DNA of 64,000 nucleotides from Phenylobacterium soli (GCF_003254475.1 NZ_QFYQ01000001.1:1240001-1304000), one strand, 5' to 3'; shown: positions 10,870-22,134, counted from the first letter of the stretch. Numbers and translations: made by a program. The notes: a model not told the origin generated them from the sequence alone.

Positions 10870-11562
10870 ATGTTGCTGAGCCCGGAAGATCATCTGCGGA
10901 TCGAGCGCGCCATCGCGGCCGCCGAGGCGACCACCCGCGGCGAGATCGTCTGCGCCGTAACCGAGGAAGCGGCGACTTACGCGGAGGTCCCGCTGGCCTG
11001 GGCGGCCATCGTCGCGCTCGTCCTGCCACTGCTGCCGCTCGCCGCCCTGGGCGCGCTGCGACACGCCGGCCTGCCGGCGCCCGGCTGGGCCCGGCCGCTC
11101 ATCGGCGTCCACCTCGACGTGGTCACCGCCGTCACCGGCTTCGTGTTCGTCCAGTGCACGCTGTTCATCGCGGCCTTCGCCATCGCCTCGATCCCGGCGA
11201 TCCGGCGGGTTCTCACGCCGAGGGCGATCAAGCAGGCGCAGGTCCGGGCGCGCGCCTTGGAGCAGTTCGTCGCGCGCGGCCTCGGCCGGACCGCCGAACG
11301 GGCCGGGGTATTGATCTTTGCGTCGCTGAAGGATCGCCAGGTGGAGATCCTGGCTGACACCGGGATCGACGCGCGCGCTGACGTCGGGGCCTGGACGGAG
11401 GTCGTCTCCGACCTCACCGCCGGCGTTCGCGCCGGCCGGCCGGCGGACGGGTTCATCGCGGCGATCGAGCGCGCCGGGCGGCTGCTCAGCCGGCACTTTC
11501 CGGCGCGGGGCGACAACCCGAACGAGCTCCCCGATGGGCTCGTCGAGCTTCCGGCAAGCTGA
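10870..11562 (+). CDS. Second TPM-domain protein
   Basis: A 230-residue membrane protein with a split TPM-like domain: an N-terminal part (EDHLRIERAIAAAEATTRGE, which is cytoplasmic with no signal peptide), two membrane segments (about 42-60 and 82-108), and a C-terminal part with RTAERAGVLIFASLKDRQVEILADTGID. This layout is typical of the small TPM partner that follows YgcG-type genes. It starts one base after the stop of the preceding gene, so lemA-TPM-TPM form one operon. Confidence 0.88.
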   Translation: MLLSPEDHLRIERAIAAAEATTRGEIVCAVTEEAATYAEVPLAWAAIVALVLPLLPLAALGALRHAGLPAPGWARPLIGVHLDVVTAVTGFVFVQCTLFIAAFAIASIPAIRRVLTPRAIKQAQVRARALEQFVARGLGRTAERAGVLIFASLKDRQVEILADTGIDARADVGAWTEVVSDLTAGVRAGRPADGFIAAIERAGRLLSRHFPARGDNPNELPDGLVELPAS

Positions 11563-11569
11563 GCGGCTC

Positions 11570-11845
11570 ATGGCGGGTGTCCGACAAGCGCCAGGGCGGC
11601 AGGGATCGCGCAAGCCGCGCTCCGGGCTGGCCGGGCCGGCCTTTGCCTGTCGGCCCGGTCTGGAGGCCTTGATCGCGACGCCCCACGCGCGCGGCCTGAG
11701 GACCAACAACCCATTTGAGATCGGCGCGGGCTGGCGGGCCAACCTGACCCACGGTCGGCTGTTCTACGAATTTGGCGAAGGCGCGACCTCGGCGGCGGCG
11801 CTGAGGGTGGCCGTGGAACGCGCCCGCGCGGAACGGCGTCCATGA
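11570..11845 (+). CDS. Hypothetical protein of 91 residues
   Basis: The open frame overlaps the NRAMP-related start by four bases (ATGA at 11842-11845), the spacing seen for true coupled genes in this strand. The N-terminal 40 residues are basic and low-complexity. The C-terminal half (LRTNNPFEIGAGWRANLTHG and following) has a balanced composition but no family I recognise. The start could be ATG 11570 or an in-frame GTG/ATG slightly upstream. It could equally be leader DNA for the transporter. Confidence 0.35.
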   Translation: MAGVRQAPGRQGSRKPRSGLAGPAFACRPGLEALIATPHARGLRTNNPFEIGAGWRANLTHGRLFYEFGEGATSAAALRVAVERARAERRP

Positions 11846-13191
11846 CGTTTGACGCCGACGCCAGGGGCACGGCGCGAACGGCGCCCGAGGTCTCAGCGCC
11901 GCCCGGGACGAGCGCCGGAGCGCCTTCAGCCTCTTCGGGGCGGGAAGCGCGCGGCCTGCTCGCATCCCTTGGCCCAGGCCTCATCACCGGGGCGGCGGAC
12001 GACGACCCGAGCGGCATCGCCACCTATAGCCAGGCCGGAGCCCAATTCGGGCTCAACATGCTCTGGACCATGGCCTTCACCCTGCCGCTGATGGCGGCGG
12101 TCCAGATGATCAGCGCCAGGATCGGCCGGGTGACCGGGCGCGGGCTGGCCGCCAACCTGGCCCGCGTGTTCCCCCGATGGACCGTGACCGCCCTGGTGGG
12201 CCTGCTGTTCGTCGCCAACACGATCAATATCGGCGCGGACCTCGCGGCCATGGGCGCCGCGGGCCGGCTCGTGCTGGGCTGGGGACAGCACACGTTCACC
12301 CTGCTCTTCGGCGCGGCTTCGCTGCTTCTGCAGGTGTTTGTGCCCTATCATCGCTACGTCCGCTTCCTGAAGTGGCTGACGCTCGCGCTGTTCGCCTATG
12401 TCGGGGTCGTGTTCGCCGTCCACATCGACTGGATCGAGGTGGCCCGTCGCACCTTGCTGCCGCAGGTGTCCCTGGACAGGGGGCTGATGACCGTCGTGGT
12501 CGCGGTGTTCGGCACCACCATCAGCCCCTACCTCTTCTTCTGGCAGAGCTCCCAGGAAGTCGAGGATCTCGAAGCCGATGCGACGGCCGCCCCGCTTATC
12601 GAGAAGCCCGCGCAGGCCCCGGCGGCGCTCAGGCGCATTCGGTGGGACACCCTGGTCGGCATGGCGTTCTCCAACCTGATCGCCTTCTTCATCATCCTGA
12701 CGACGGCCGTGACGCTCCACCACGCCGGCCGGACCGACATCCAGACCTCGGAACAGGCCGCGGCCGCCCTTCGGCCGATCGCGGGCGACCTGGCCTTCAT
12801 GCTGTTCAGCCTGGGCATCATCGGCACAGGGCTGCTCGCGATCCCGGTCCTGGCGGGCTCGGCGGCCTACGCCGTCGCCGAGGCGCGCGGCTGGAAGACG
12901 GGCCTGGAACATAAGCCCAAGGCGGCGGCCGGCTTCTACGCGGTGATCGGACTCGCCACGGCGCTCGGCTTCGCCTTGCATGACTCGCCGCTCGATCCGA
13001 TCAAGGCGCTGTTCTGGAGCGCGGTCCTCAACGGGCTGATCGCCGTCCCGATCCTCGTCGCCCTGATGATCGTCGCAAGCCGCCGCGCGGTCATGGGCGA
13101 CTTCACCGCCAGCCTTCCTCAGCGAATCCTGGGATGGGCCGCCACCCTGGTGATGGGTGCGGTGGCGATCGGCATGTTCGTGGCCGGCTAG
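11842..13191 (+). CDS. NRAMP-related divalent metal transporter
   Basis: A 449-residue inner-membrane protein with about eleven hydrophobic segments and the NRAMP fold pattern. The first helix has DDPSG (54-58) where manganese/iron NRAMPs have DPGN, and the sixth-helix motif is GTTISPY (SPY at 228-230) where they have MPH. The Asp of DPGN is kept, but the Asn and the metal-binding Met are not. These changes resemble distant NRAMP relatives, some of which carry other ions such as Mg2+, so the substrate is uncertain. A long hydrophilic Ala/Pro-rich N-terminus (about 40 residues) precedes the first helix. Confidence 0.85.
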   Translation: MTFDADARGTARTAPEVSAPPGTSAGAPSASSGREARGLLASLGPGLITGAADDDPSGIATYSQAGAQFGLNMLWTMAFTLPLMAAVQMISARIGRVTGRGLAANLARVFPRWTVTALVGLLFVANTINIGADLAAMGAAGRLVLGWGQHTFTLLFGAASLLLQVFVPYHRYVRFLKWLTLALFAYVGVVFAVHIDWIEVARRTLLPQVSLDRGLMTVVVAVFGTTISPYLFFWQSSQEVEDLEADATAAPLIEKPAQAPAALRRIRWDTLVGMAFSNLIAFFIILTTAVTLHHAGRTDIQTSEQAAAALRPIAGDLAFMLFSLGIIGTGLLAIPVLAGSAAYAVAEARGWKTGLEHKPKAAAGFYAVIGLATALGFALHDSPLDPIKALFWSAVLNGLIAVPILVALMIVASRRAVMGDFTASLPQRILGWAATLVMGAVAIGMFVAG

Positions 13192-13328
13192 TGTTCGGCT
13201 CGGCGCCTCTCGGACGGTCACCGTCCGCCGGGCGCTGTTCGGACGCCGGAACGGGGCGCCTGTTGCGCTAGGTCAATTCGCAGGCCCGCGGTTTGCGCGA
13301 GGGTCTTGCACACACAGAGGGGCGAGCC

Positions 13329-15323
13329 ATGAGCGCCAGCGACGATCCGATGCAGACCAGCCGCACGCCGTCGGACGGCGGTTCGCCGCCGCCCAAGCGC
13401 ACGCCCACGCCGGAAAAGCCGCAGGGTCCGTATTTCGGCCGAAGGCTGGCGATCGACATCGCCTATTTCCTTCTCGCGGGCCTCGCCGTCATCTCGATGC
13501 AGCGGTTCTTCGGCGGCGGGGAGAGCCATGAAAAGGTCGTCCCCTACAGCGAGTACCGGCAGCTGGTCGCCAAGGGCGCCGTCACCAACCTGGTGGTCGG
13601 GCCGACCCGGATCACCGGTGAGTTCGCCAAGACGAATCCCAAGGCCGCGACCCAGCACTTCACCACGATCCGGGTGGACCCGCAGGTCGCCCAGGAGCTG
13701 AGCGCCAAGAACCTGAAGTTCTCCGGACAGCCGGAGCCGGGCCCGCTGCAAACCCTCATCTCGTGGCTGATGCCGATGGCGGGCTTCGTGCTCCTCTGGC
13801 TTTTCGTCATGCGGCCGATGATGACCCGCGGCGCCGGCATGATGGGCGTCGGCAAGAGCCACGCGAAGGTCTACGCCGAGACCGCGGTGAAGGTGACCTT
13901 CGCCGACGTGGCCGGCGTCGATGAAGCCAAGCAGGAGTTGACGGAGATCGTCGGCTTCCTGAAGGACCCGCAGACCTACGGCCGACTGGGCGCCCGCATC
14001 CCCAAGGGCATCCTGCTGGTGGGTCCGCCCGGCACGGGCAAGACCTTGCTGGCCCGCGCCGTCGCCGGGGAAGCCGGCGTGAAGTTCTTCTCGATCACCG
14101 GCTCGGAGTTCGTCGAGATGTTCGTGGGCGTCGGCGCCGCGCGCGTCCGCGACCTCTTCGAGCAGGCCCGCGCCCAGGCCCCTTCGATCATCTTCATCGA
14201 CGAGCTGGATGCGCTGGGTCGCGCCCGCGGTATCGACGCGATCGGCGGCGGCGGGCACGACGAGAAGGAGCAGACGCTGAACCAGCTCCTCGCGGAGATG
14301 GACGGGTTTGATCCTACCGGCGGCACCGTGGTCCTGGCGGCGACCAACCGGCCGGAAATCCTGGATCCGGCCCTGCTGCGCGCCGGACGTTTCGACCGCC
14401 AGGTGTTGGTGGATCGGCCCGACAAGAAAGGCCGCTCGGATATCCTGGCCGTCCACCTCAAGAAGATCCGCACGGCGGCGGATCTGGACCGTGACACCAT
14501 CGCGGCCCTGACCCCCGGCTTCACCGGCGCAGACCTCGCCACCTTGGTGAACGAGGGCGCGCTGGTCGCCACCCGGCGCGGCGGCGAGACCACCACGCTC
14601 GAGGATTTCAACCAGGCCATCGAACGCGTGGTCGCCGGGCTGGAGAAGAAGAGCCGGATCCTGAGCCCTCACGAGCGGGAGATCGTGGCCCACCACGAGC
14701 TCGGCCACGCCTTCGTGGCCATGGCGCTGCCGGGCATGGACCCGGTCCACAAGGTCTCAATCATTCCCCGCGGCGTCGGCGCCCTGGGCTATACGATCCA
14801 GCGGCCGACGGAGGACCGCTTCCTGATCAGCCGCTCCGAGCTCTTGTCGCGCATGTCGGTGCTGCTGGGCGGTCGGGCGGCCGAGCGCCTGTTCTTCGAG
14901 GATGTCTCGACCGGCGCGTCCGACGACCTGGCGCGGGCGACCGACATCGCCCGGGACATGGTCGCGCGCTTTGGGATGACGGCGGAACTCGGCCAGGTCG
15001 CCTATGAGCCGGAGCAGACCACATTCCTGAATCCGCAGACGCCGACGTGGCGGCCAAGGAACTACGGTGACGGCACGGCCGAGGCCATCGACCATGCTGT
15101 GAAGGCGCTGGTCGACCAGGCCTTCGACCGGTCGATGAAGGTCCTGGCGGCGAACCGCAAGCCGCTCGAGATCGCCGCCCAGCAGCTGCTCGCACGCGAG
15201 ACGCTGGGCAAGGACGACATCGAGGCGATCCGCAAGACGGTCACGCCGGAGCCCTCGGCGGCCGCGCTGAAGGCGATCCCCGGCGGCCGCGCTGGGCGCC
15301 AGCGGGAGGATCATCCCGCATGA
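13329..15323 (+). CDS. ftsH: FtsH-type ATP-dependent zinc metalloprotease (island copy 2)
   Basis: A 664-residue AAA+ membrane protease. After a hydrophilic Pro-rich N-terminus come a membrane segment (about 39-58), periplasmic domain, second segment (about 145-163), Walker A GPPGTGKT (232-239), Walker B IIFIDE (287-292), RAGRFDRQ arginine-finger region and the zinc motif HELGH (456-460). It is complete. The ATG at 13329 follows GGGGCGAGCC. It is clearly not a duplicate of the copy at 6369-8300: the N-termini and several core stretches differ, so the two have separate histories. The next gene, mgtC-like, overlaps its stop by four bases. Confidence 0.95.
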   Translation: MSASDDPMQTSRTPSDGGSPPPKRTPTPEKPQGPYFGRRLAIDIAYFLLAGLAVISMQRFFGGGESHEKVVPYSEYRQLVAKGAVTNLVVGPTRITGEFAKTNPKAATQHFTTIRVDPQVAQELSAKNLKFSGQPEPGPLQTLISWLMPMAGFVLLWLFVMRPMMTRGAGMMGVGKSHAKVYAETAVKVTFADVAGVDEAKQELTEIVGFLKDPQTYGRLGARIPKGILLVGPPGTGKTLLARAVAGEAGVKFFSITGSEFVEMFVGVGAARVRDLFEQARAQAPSIIFIDELDALGRARGIDAIGGGGHDEKEQTLNQLLAEMDGFDPTGGTVVLAATNRPEILDPALLRAGRFDRQVLVDRPDKKGRSDILAVHLKKIRTAADLDRDTIAALTPGFTGADLATLVNEGALVATRRGGETTTLEDFNQAIERVVAGLEKKSRILSPHEREIVAHHELGHAFVAMALPGMDPVHKVSIIPRGVGALGYTIQRPTEDRFLISRSELLSRMSVLLGGRAAERLFFEDVSTGASDDLARATDIARDMVARFGMTAELGQVAYEPEQTTFLNPQTPTWRPRNYGDGTAEAIDHAVKALVDQAFDRSMKVLAANRKPLEIAAQQLLARETLGKDDIEAIRKTVTPEPSAAALKAIPGGRAGRQREDHPA

Positions 15324-15769
15324 TCGATGTCGATACCCCGTTGCGCCTGCTCGCCGGCGTGGGCGTGACCTTCCTCATGGGTTTGGAACGGTCGCGCCGG
15401 ATCCCGTCCGTGGGGGCCCGCACCTTCGGTATGATCGGCTTGGCGGGTGCGACGGCGGCGCTCACCTCGGTTCACTACGGCGGCGCAGATCCCGCCCTGC
15501 TCGGACGCGTGCTGCAGGGCGTGCTGATGGGCGTCGGCTTTGTGGGCGCCGGCGTAATCATGCACCGAGCCTGCCGGCAATCGCTACACGGCGTGACCAC
15601 CGCCGCGGCGATCTGGGTCGCCGCCCTGGTCGGGTTCGCCGCCGGCCTTGCGGACTGGCCGCTCCTCGTCGGCGCGGCGGTCCTGTCGATCCTTCTCCTG
15701 ATGCTTCCGGAGCCCCTGCAGGCGGGCGGGCGATCCAAGGCCGCGCCGAGGGCTGACCAGGGTGGCTGA
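15320..15769 (+). CDS. MgtC/SapB family membrane protein
   Basis: A 149-residue inner-membrane protein with four to five hydrophobic segments and the MgtC core: RLLAGVGVTFLMGLERSRR at the start, ARTFGMIGLAG, VGFVGAGVIM and TTAAAIWVAALVGFAAG. MgtC proteins modulate magnesium-limited growth and the F1Fo ATPase in pathogens. Only the membrane domain is present; the C-terminal ACT-like domain of the virulence MgtC is absent. The ATGA overlap with ftsH at 15320-15323 indicates coupling of a membrane protease and MgtC, which is notable because FtsH degrades MgtC in Salmonella. Confidence 0.9.
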   Translation: MIDVDTPLRLLAGVGVTFLMGLERSRRIPSVGARTFGMIGLAGATAALTSVHYGGADPALLGRVLQGVLMGVGFVGAGVIMHRACRQSLHGVTTAAAIWVAALVGFAAGLADWPLLVGAAVLSILLLMLPEPLQAGGRSKAAPRADQGG

Positions 15770-15842
15770 CCGGAGGGCGTTGCGCTTGATCAAGGCCTCG
15801 CCGATTGGCGGGGACGATGCTGAAATCCTATCGGAGGCGATC

Positions 15843-16031
15843 ATGGCCCATACCCGCCCAGATGAGTCCACGGCAGGCGGCTGCTCGCGCGCCAAGTGCG
15901 ATCCCGTGGCCGAAGCCGGCGTCGAGTCCTTTCCGGCCAGCGATCCGCCGGCCTGGACCGAGGGCCGGCGGCCGGACCCGGCCGAGGCCGCGGCCGGTTG
16001 CTGCTGCGATCGCCCGCCCGCGAAGACCTGA
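15843..16031 (+). CDS. Small protein with ESFPASDPPAW motif
   Basis: A 62-residue soluble protein with an ATG at 15843 preceded by CGGAGGCG. The middle carries ESFPASDPPAWTEG, a short motif found in many uncharacterised small bacterial proteins. It is flanked by Cys-containing ends (GCSRAKC near residue 14 and GCCCDRP near the C-terminus), which could bind a metal. It sits ten bases before the dehydrogenase gene in the same direction. The function is unknown. Confidence 0.6.
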   Translation: MAHTRPDESTAGGCSRAKCDPVAEAGVESFPASDPPAWTEGRRPDPAEAAAGCCCDRPPAKT

Positions 16032-16041
16032 GAGGCGGGCG

Positions 16042-17064
16042 ATGAAGCTCGTCGTCTTCGAAGCCGCCGAGTGGGAACGCGACGCCTGCCTGCGCCTTGA
16101 GCCGAACCACCAGGTCCGCTGCACGGCGGAGCGGTTGACGCCGACGCTCGCGCGCCAGTACGCCGACGCCGAGGTGGTGACCACCTTCATCAAGTCCGAA
16201 CTCACCGCCGCGGTGATCGCAGCGCTCCCCGACCTCAAGCTCATCGCCACCCGCTCCACCGGCTACGACCACATCGACCTGGGCGCCTGCGCCCGGCGCC
16301 GCGTCGCCGTCTGCAACGTGCCGGACTATGGCGACCCCACCGTGGCCGAGCACGCCTTCGCCCTGCTCCTGGCCGTCTCGCGGCGGATCGTCGAGGCGGC
16401 GACCCGGACTCGGGCCGGCGACTTCGGGATGGAGGGGCTCCGCGGGTTCGACCTCGCGGGCCGGACGATCGGGGTTGTCGGCGCGGGCCGCATCGGCCGC
16501 CGGGTGATCCAGATCGGGCGAGGCTTTGGGATGACGGCTGTGGCGGTGGACGCCACGCCTGACGCGAAGGCCGCCGCGCGCCTGGGCTTCGAATACGTCA
16601 GCCTTCCCGAACTCCTTCGCCGGTCCGACGTGGTCAGCCTGCATGTCCCCGGCGGCTCCGCAACCCGTGACCTGATCTCGGACGCCGAGTTTGCACAGAT
16701 GAAGCCCGGTTCGGTGCTGATCAACACGGCGCGCGGCGGCGTGGTGAACGCGTCCGCCCTGTTGCGCGCCCTCAAGGGTGGACGCCTGGCCGGCGCGGGC
16801 CTCGATGTGCTGTCCGAGGAGCCCCTGCTGCGCGAGGAGGCGGAGATTTTCCGCCTGGATGCGCCCTTGTCGCCGGGCCAACTGCGCGAGCTCGTGGCGG
16901 CGAACGTGCTGATCCGGCAGCCGCACGTCGTCGTCACCCCGCACATCGCCTACGACACGCAAGAGGCGCTACACCGCATCCTGGCGACCACGCTTAGCAA
17001 CATCGAAGCTTTCGCCCACGGCGCCCCGACCAACCTTGTGCGATTGCCCAGCGCCGCACCTTGA
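16042..17064 (+). CDS. D-isomer specific 2-hydroxyacid dehydrogenase
   Basis: A 340-residue NAD-dependent dehydrogenase, closest in pattern to D-lactate dehydrogenase. It shows the Rossmann motif VVGAGRIGRRV (about residue 148), the catalytic Arg in NTARGG, the Glu in GLDVLSEEP and the His in VTPHIAYDT near the C-terminus, so the catalytic triad is complete. ATRSTGYDHIDL is typical of the family's substrate domain. The start ATG 16042 follows AGAGGCGGGCG. It would interconvert a 2-ketoacid such as pyruvate and its D-hydroxyacid. The gene lies 16 bases before the SRPBCC gene. Confidence 0.92.
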   Translation: MKLVVFEAAEWERDACLRLEPNHQVRCTAERLTPTLARQYADAEVVTTFIKSELTAAVIAALPDLKLIATRSTGYDHIDLGACARRRVAVCNVPDYGDPTVAEHAFALLLAVSRRIVEAATRTRAGDFGMEGLRGFDLAGRTIGVVGAGRIGRRVIQIGRGFGMTAVAVDATPDAKAAARLGFEYVSLPELLRRSDVVSLHVPGGSATRDLISDAEFAQMKPGSVLINTARGGVVNASALLRALKGGRLAGAGLDVLSEEPLLREEAEIFRLDAPLSPGQLRELVAANVLIRQPHVVVTPHIAYDTQEALHRILATTLSNIEAFAHGAPTNLVRLPSAAP

Positions 17065-17080
17065 AGGAGGAGATCGGACG

Positions 17081-19948
<2,868 letters not shown>

Positions 19949-19979
19949 GGCCGCAGGTGCTCCGCAACGAGTGGCGTCA

Positions 19980-20007
19980 GGTATACCCCCTCAGGGCATA
20001 TTGTCAA
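19980..20007 (-). promoter_or_regulatory. copA promoter with CsoR-type dyad
   Basis: Read leftward, TTGACA (20007-20002), a 16-base spacer and TATACC (19985-19980) form a sigma70-like promoter 31 bases before the copA ATG. The dyad TATACCC-CCTCA-GGGCATA (19982-20000; one mismatch) covers the spacer and the -10, as expected for repression by CsoR. Confidence 0.7.
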
Positions 20008-20028
20008 ATACCCGGAGGAGGGTATAAT
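20001..20028 (+). promoter_or_regulatory. csoR promoter with CsoR-type dyad
   Basis: TTGTCA (20001-20006), 16 bases, TATAAT (20023-20028, a perfect -10) lie 23 bases before the csoR start. The perfect dyad ATACCC-GGAGGA-GGGTAT (20008-20025) fills the spacer. Its -35 overlaps the copA -35 on the other strand, so the two promoters are back to back. Confidence 0.72.
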
Positions 20029-20051
20029 CCCGCCCACGAGGGAGGCCGCGC

Positions 20052-20327
20052 TTGGACCACAACGATAAGCCGAAGCTGCTCAATCGCCTCAGCCGCATTG
20101 AAGGGCAGGTGCGGGGCGTCGCCCGCATGGTCGACGAGGACCGCTACTGCATCGACGTGCTCACCCAGCTTCAGGCCGTCCGCGCCGCGCTGCGGCGGGT
20201 GGAGGCCGAAGTCCTCAAGGACCACCTGGACCACTGCGTGACCGGCGCGCTGGTGGATGGCGACGAGGCAGAGCGCCGAGCCAAGGCCGCAGAGCTCATC
20301 GCCGTGCTGGACCGGGCGCTGACCTAG
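20052..20327 (+). CDS. csoR: CsoR-family copper-sensing repressor
   Basis: A 91-residue all-helical repressor. The Cu(I) ligand triad of CsoR is present at C33, H58 and C62, with the same spacing as the C36/H61/C65 set of the M. tuberculosis protein; surrounding signatures are RLSRIEGQVRGVARMV and YCIDVLTQLQAVR. The start is TTG at 20052, preceded by GAGGGAGG. It is divergent from copA and has dyads in both promoters, so it should repress copA and itself until Cu(I) binds. Confidence 0.94.
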   Translation: MDHNDKPKLLNRLSRIEGQVRGVARMVDEDRYCIDVLTQLQAVRAALRRVEAEVLKDHLDHCVTGALVDGDEAERRAKAAELIAVLDRALT

Positions 20328-20429
20328 CCGCAGGCGGTGATGGAGCGGGACTTTGTCGTCTCGCCGTAATGTTGTCGGGCGCGCGCGTCATTCCTTCTGC
20401 ACCATCACTTTTCTCTTGGAGATCTGGAT

Positions 20430-20786
20430 ATGCGCCCTACTGTTTTCGTCGCCCTGGCCGCCGCCGCGGCCCTTGTCGCCGGCCCGGGCTTCGCCCAGCC
20501 AGACCATGACGCCCACCACCCCGCCACGGACGCGAAGCCCGCCGCGGCAGCGCCCGCTCCGGGCGGCGGCATGGCGGGCATGAGCCAGGCCGACATGCAC
20601 AAGATGTGCATGGGCATGATGGGCAAGGACATGGCGCCTAAGGCGGTCCACGAGCACAGCGGTGAAAAGAGCGGCATGGCCATGGGGCCGAACGGCAAGC
20701 CGCTGTCGAAGGATGAAATGGCTGCGATGCATGAGAAGTGCGCGGCCATGATGTCAGACGAGCACGCGGCCGCGCCGCCCAAGTAG
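20430..20786 (+). CDS. Met/His-rich exported protein, probable copper binder
   Basis: A 118-residue protein with a clear signal peptide (about 1-22, cutting near AGPGFAQ). The mature part is rich in His (DHDAHHP) and Met (GGGMAGMSQADMHKMCMGMM, MAMGP, MAAMHEKCAAMM), the composition of periplasmic Cu(I)-chelating proteins. Two Cys are also present. CTTGGAGATC lies upstream of the ATG. It stands between csoR and the sigma module. A role as a periplasmic copper buffer is inferred from composition and context; I recognise no named family. Confidence 0.75.
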   Translation: MRPTVFVALAAAAALVAGPGFAQPDHDAHHPATDAKPAAAAPAPGGGMAGMSQADMHKMCMGMMGKDMAPKAVHEHSGEKSGMAMGPNGKPLSKDEMAAMHEKCAAMMSDEHAAAPPK

Positions 20787-20828
20787 GCCGATCGGGAGCG
20801 CGGGGCCTCCAGGCCCTCGCGCGGGGGT

Positions 20829-21410
20829 TCAGCGATTGTCGGCCTGGCGCGAGAGTTGTTCGGCCAGGCGCCTGCGCGCCCGATAGACGCGGGTTTCGAT
20901 GCTTTTGGCCGACAGGCCCAGAACATCGGCGGCTTCCTTGTGCGACAGGCCCTCGATCACGGTGAGCAGCAGCGGTTCCTTCAGGCTCCGCGGGAGCTGC
21001 GCGATCGCCTGGTCGAGGATCGCCAGCGTTTCCCGTTCGATGAGCGCGTCGTCGGAGAGCGGCGCCGGGTCGCGCCAGGTCGGCTCGGCCGCCTGCTCCT
21101 GCAGGGATTCCCCGAACAGCCGCCGCCGCAGCGCGATCCGGCGTCCGCGGTCCCGCGCCTTGTTGATGGCGATCGTGCGCAGCCAGGCGCCGAACGGTCG
21201 CTCGGGATCATATCGGCGCAGCGCGCCCCAGGCGGCCACAAAGGCCTCGTGCGCGGCCTCCTGCGCCTCGTCGGCGCTGCCCAGGTAGCGCCGCAACAGC
21301 CGAAACAGCGGTTCCTGGTGGCGCCGCACCAGTTCTGCGAACGCACGATCGTCGCCGTCCGCCGCCAGCCGCGCGAGCTCGGGATCCGTACGGTCGCCCG
21401 CCGGCTTCAC
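20829..21410 (-). CDS. ECF sigma factor, CnrH-like
   Basis: A 193-residue extracytoplasmic-function sigma factor. Region 2 spans about 20-90 (DEAQEAAHEAFVAAWGALRRY, ERPFGAWLRTIAINKARD) and region 4 about 130-185 (LPRSLKEPLLLTVIEGLSH, KEAADVLGLSAKSIETRVYR). It is the last gene of a three-gene unit whose order, anti-sigma, sensor, sigma, is that of cnrYXH in Cupriavidus metallidurans. The start is GTG at 21410 and overlaps the sensor stop (GTGA, 21407-21410). It should direct transcription from the GGGAATT-N12-CGTATA promoters noted in this cluster (inference). Confidence 0.92.
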   Translation of the reverse strand: MKPAGDRTDPELARLAADGDDRAFAELVRRHQEPLFRLLRRYLGSADEAQEAAHEAFVAAWGALRRYDPERPFGAWLRTIAINKARDRGRRIALRRRLFGESLQEQAAEPTWRDPAPLSDDALIERETLAILDQAIAQLPRSLKEPLLLTVIEGLSHKEAADVLGLSAKSIETRVYRARRRLAEQLSRQADNR

Positions 21411-21847
21411 GACGGGTCTTCGGTCAGCGCCCTTGACACGGTGTCGTCGAACACCGCCGCCTGCGTCGGCGTCAGCACCTGCCGCATGGCGAGCACGTGC
21501 AGGATGCTCTCCTTCTGCAGCTCGCCCATGGCGTAGTGAAAGCGGTCGATCGCCCGCTGAACGTCAGGCGAATAAGCGTGACTCTGCTGGATGGCGCGCG
21601 CCAGATCGGCGTTCGCGGCCCGCATCTCGGCCTCCAGCGCCTTTCGCCGCACGGCGTAGGTCTGTTCAAGCCCGGAGATGCGCTGCTTCTGCTCGGCCGT
21701 GAGGTCGAGCTTGTCGTGGATCAGCTGGTGCAGGGGCGGCGCGGGGTGCATCCGCGCCGTCACGTACTTGGCCGCCCCGAATGCGCCGGCCCCGGCGGCG
21801 AGGGCGGAGAGGACGATCGTGAGGACGAGGCTGCGGGCGAGGCTCAC
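21407..21847 (-). CDS. Periplasmic metal sensor, CnrX-like
   Basis: A 146-residue protein with one N-terminal membrane segment (about 7-28) and a periplasmic all-helical domain. H40, H44, E61, H117 and M121 are all present. The five known metal ligands of CnrX (H42, H46, E63, H119, M123) have the same mutual spacing, offset by two residues, so the Ni/Co-type site is conserved in full. The protein should hold the anti-sigma factor until metal binds. The start is GTG 21847, overlapping the upstream stop. No Ni/Co efflux genes are seen nearby; the neighbours are copper genes. Confidence 0.88.
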   Translation of the reverse strand: MSLARSLVLTIVLSALAAGAGAFGAAKYVTARMHPAPPLHQLIHDKLDLTAEQKQRISGLEQTYAVRRKALEAEMRAANADLARAIQQSHAYSPDVQRAIDRFHYAMGELQKESILHVLAMRQVLTPTQAAVFDDTVSRALTEDPS

Positions 21848-22134
21848 CCGCGCCCCTCGAGCAGCGTCGATGGGGCAAGATGCGGGGCGGCGGAGAAGGT
21901 GCTGAACTGGCGCGGCTCCGCAGCGGCGGTCACGGCCGCCATGCCGCCGGCGGTGAGGCCGATGGCCACCGCAAAGCTCACGGAGGCGAGGCGGACCGGC
22001 GCCAAGGTTCTGGACCGGCGACTTTCCTCGCGCTGGGTCGCAATCCCTGCGAGCACCGTCCGAGCGAAGCCCGGAGGTATGGAGACCTCAGCCGCTGATA
22101 GCCGTCCAAGCAGATGGTCCAGGTCGTCCGACAT
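21844..22134 (-). CDS. Membrane anti-sigma factor, CnrY-like
   Basis: A 96-residue protein with a short cytoplasmic N-terminus (about 1-45, SDDLDHLLGRLSAAEVSIPPG), one membrane segment (about 48-68) and a short periplasmic tail, the layout of CnrY-type anti-sigma factors. It is the first gene of the anti-sigma/sensor/sigma unit, and all three genes overlap by four bases. The ATG is at 22134. Sequence similarity to CnrY is weak, as is usual for this family, so the call rests on topology and gene order. Confidence 0.75.
   Translation of the reverse strand: MSDDLDHLLGRLSAAEVSIPPGFARTVLAGIATQREESRRSRTLAPVRLASVSFAVAIGLTAGGMAAVTAAAEPRQFSTFSAAPHLAPSTLLEGRG

Noticed and set aside
20430..20786. CopZ or metallothionein identity for the Met/His-rich protein
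   Set aside because: It has a signal peptide, no GMxCxxC motif and too few Cys, so it is a periplasmic Met/His-rich protein of unnamed type.
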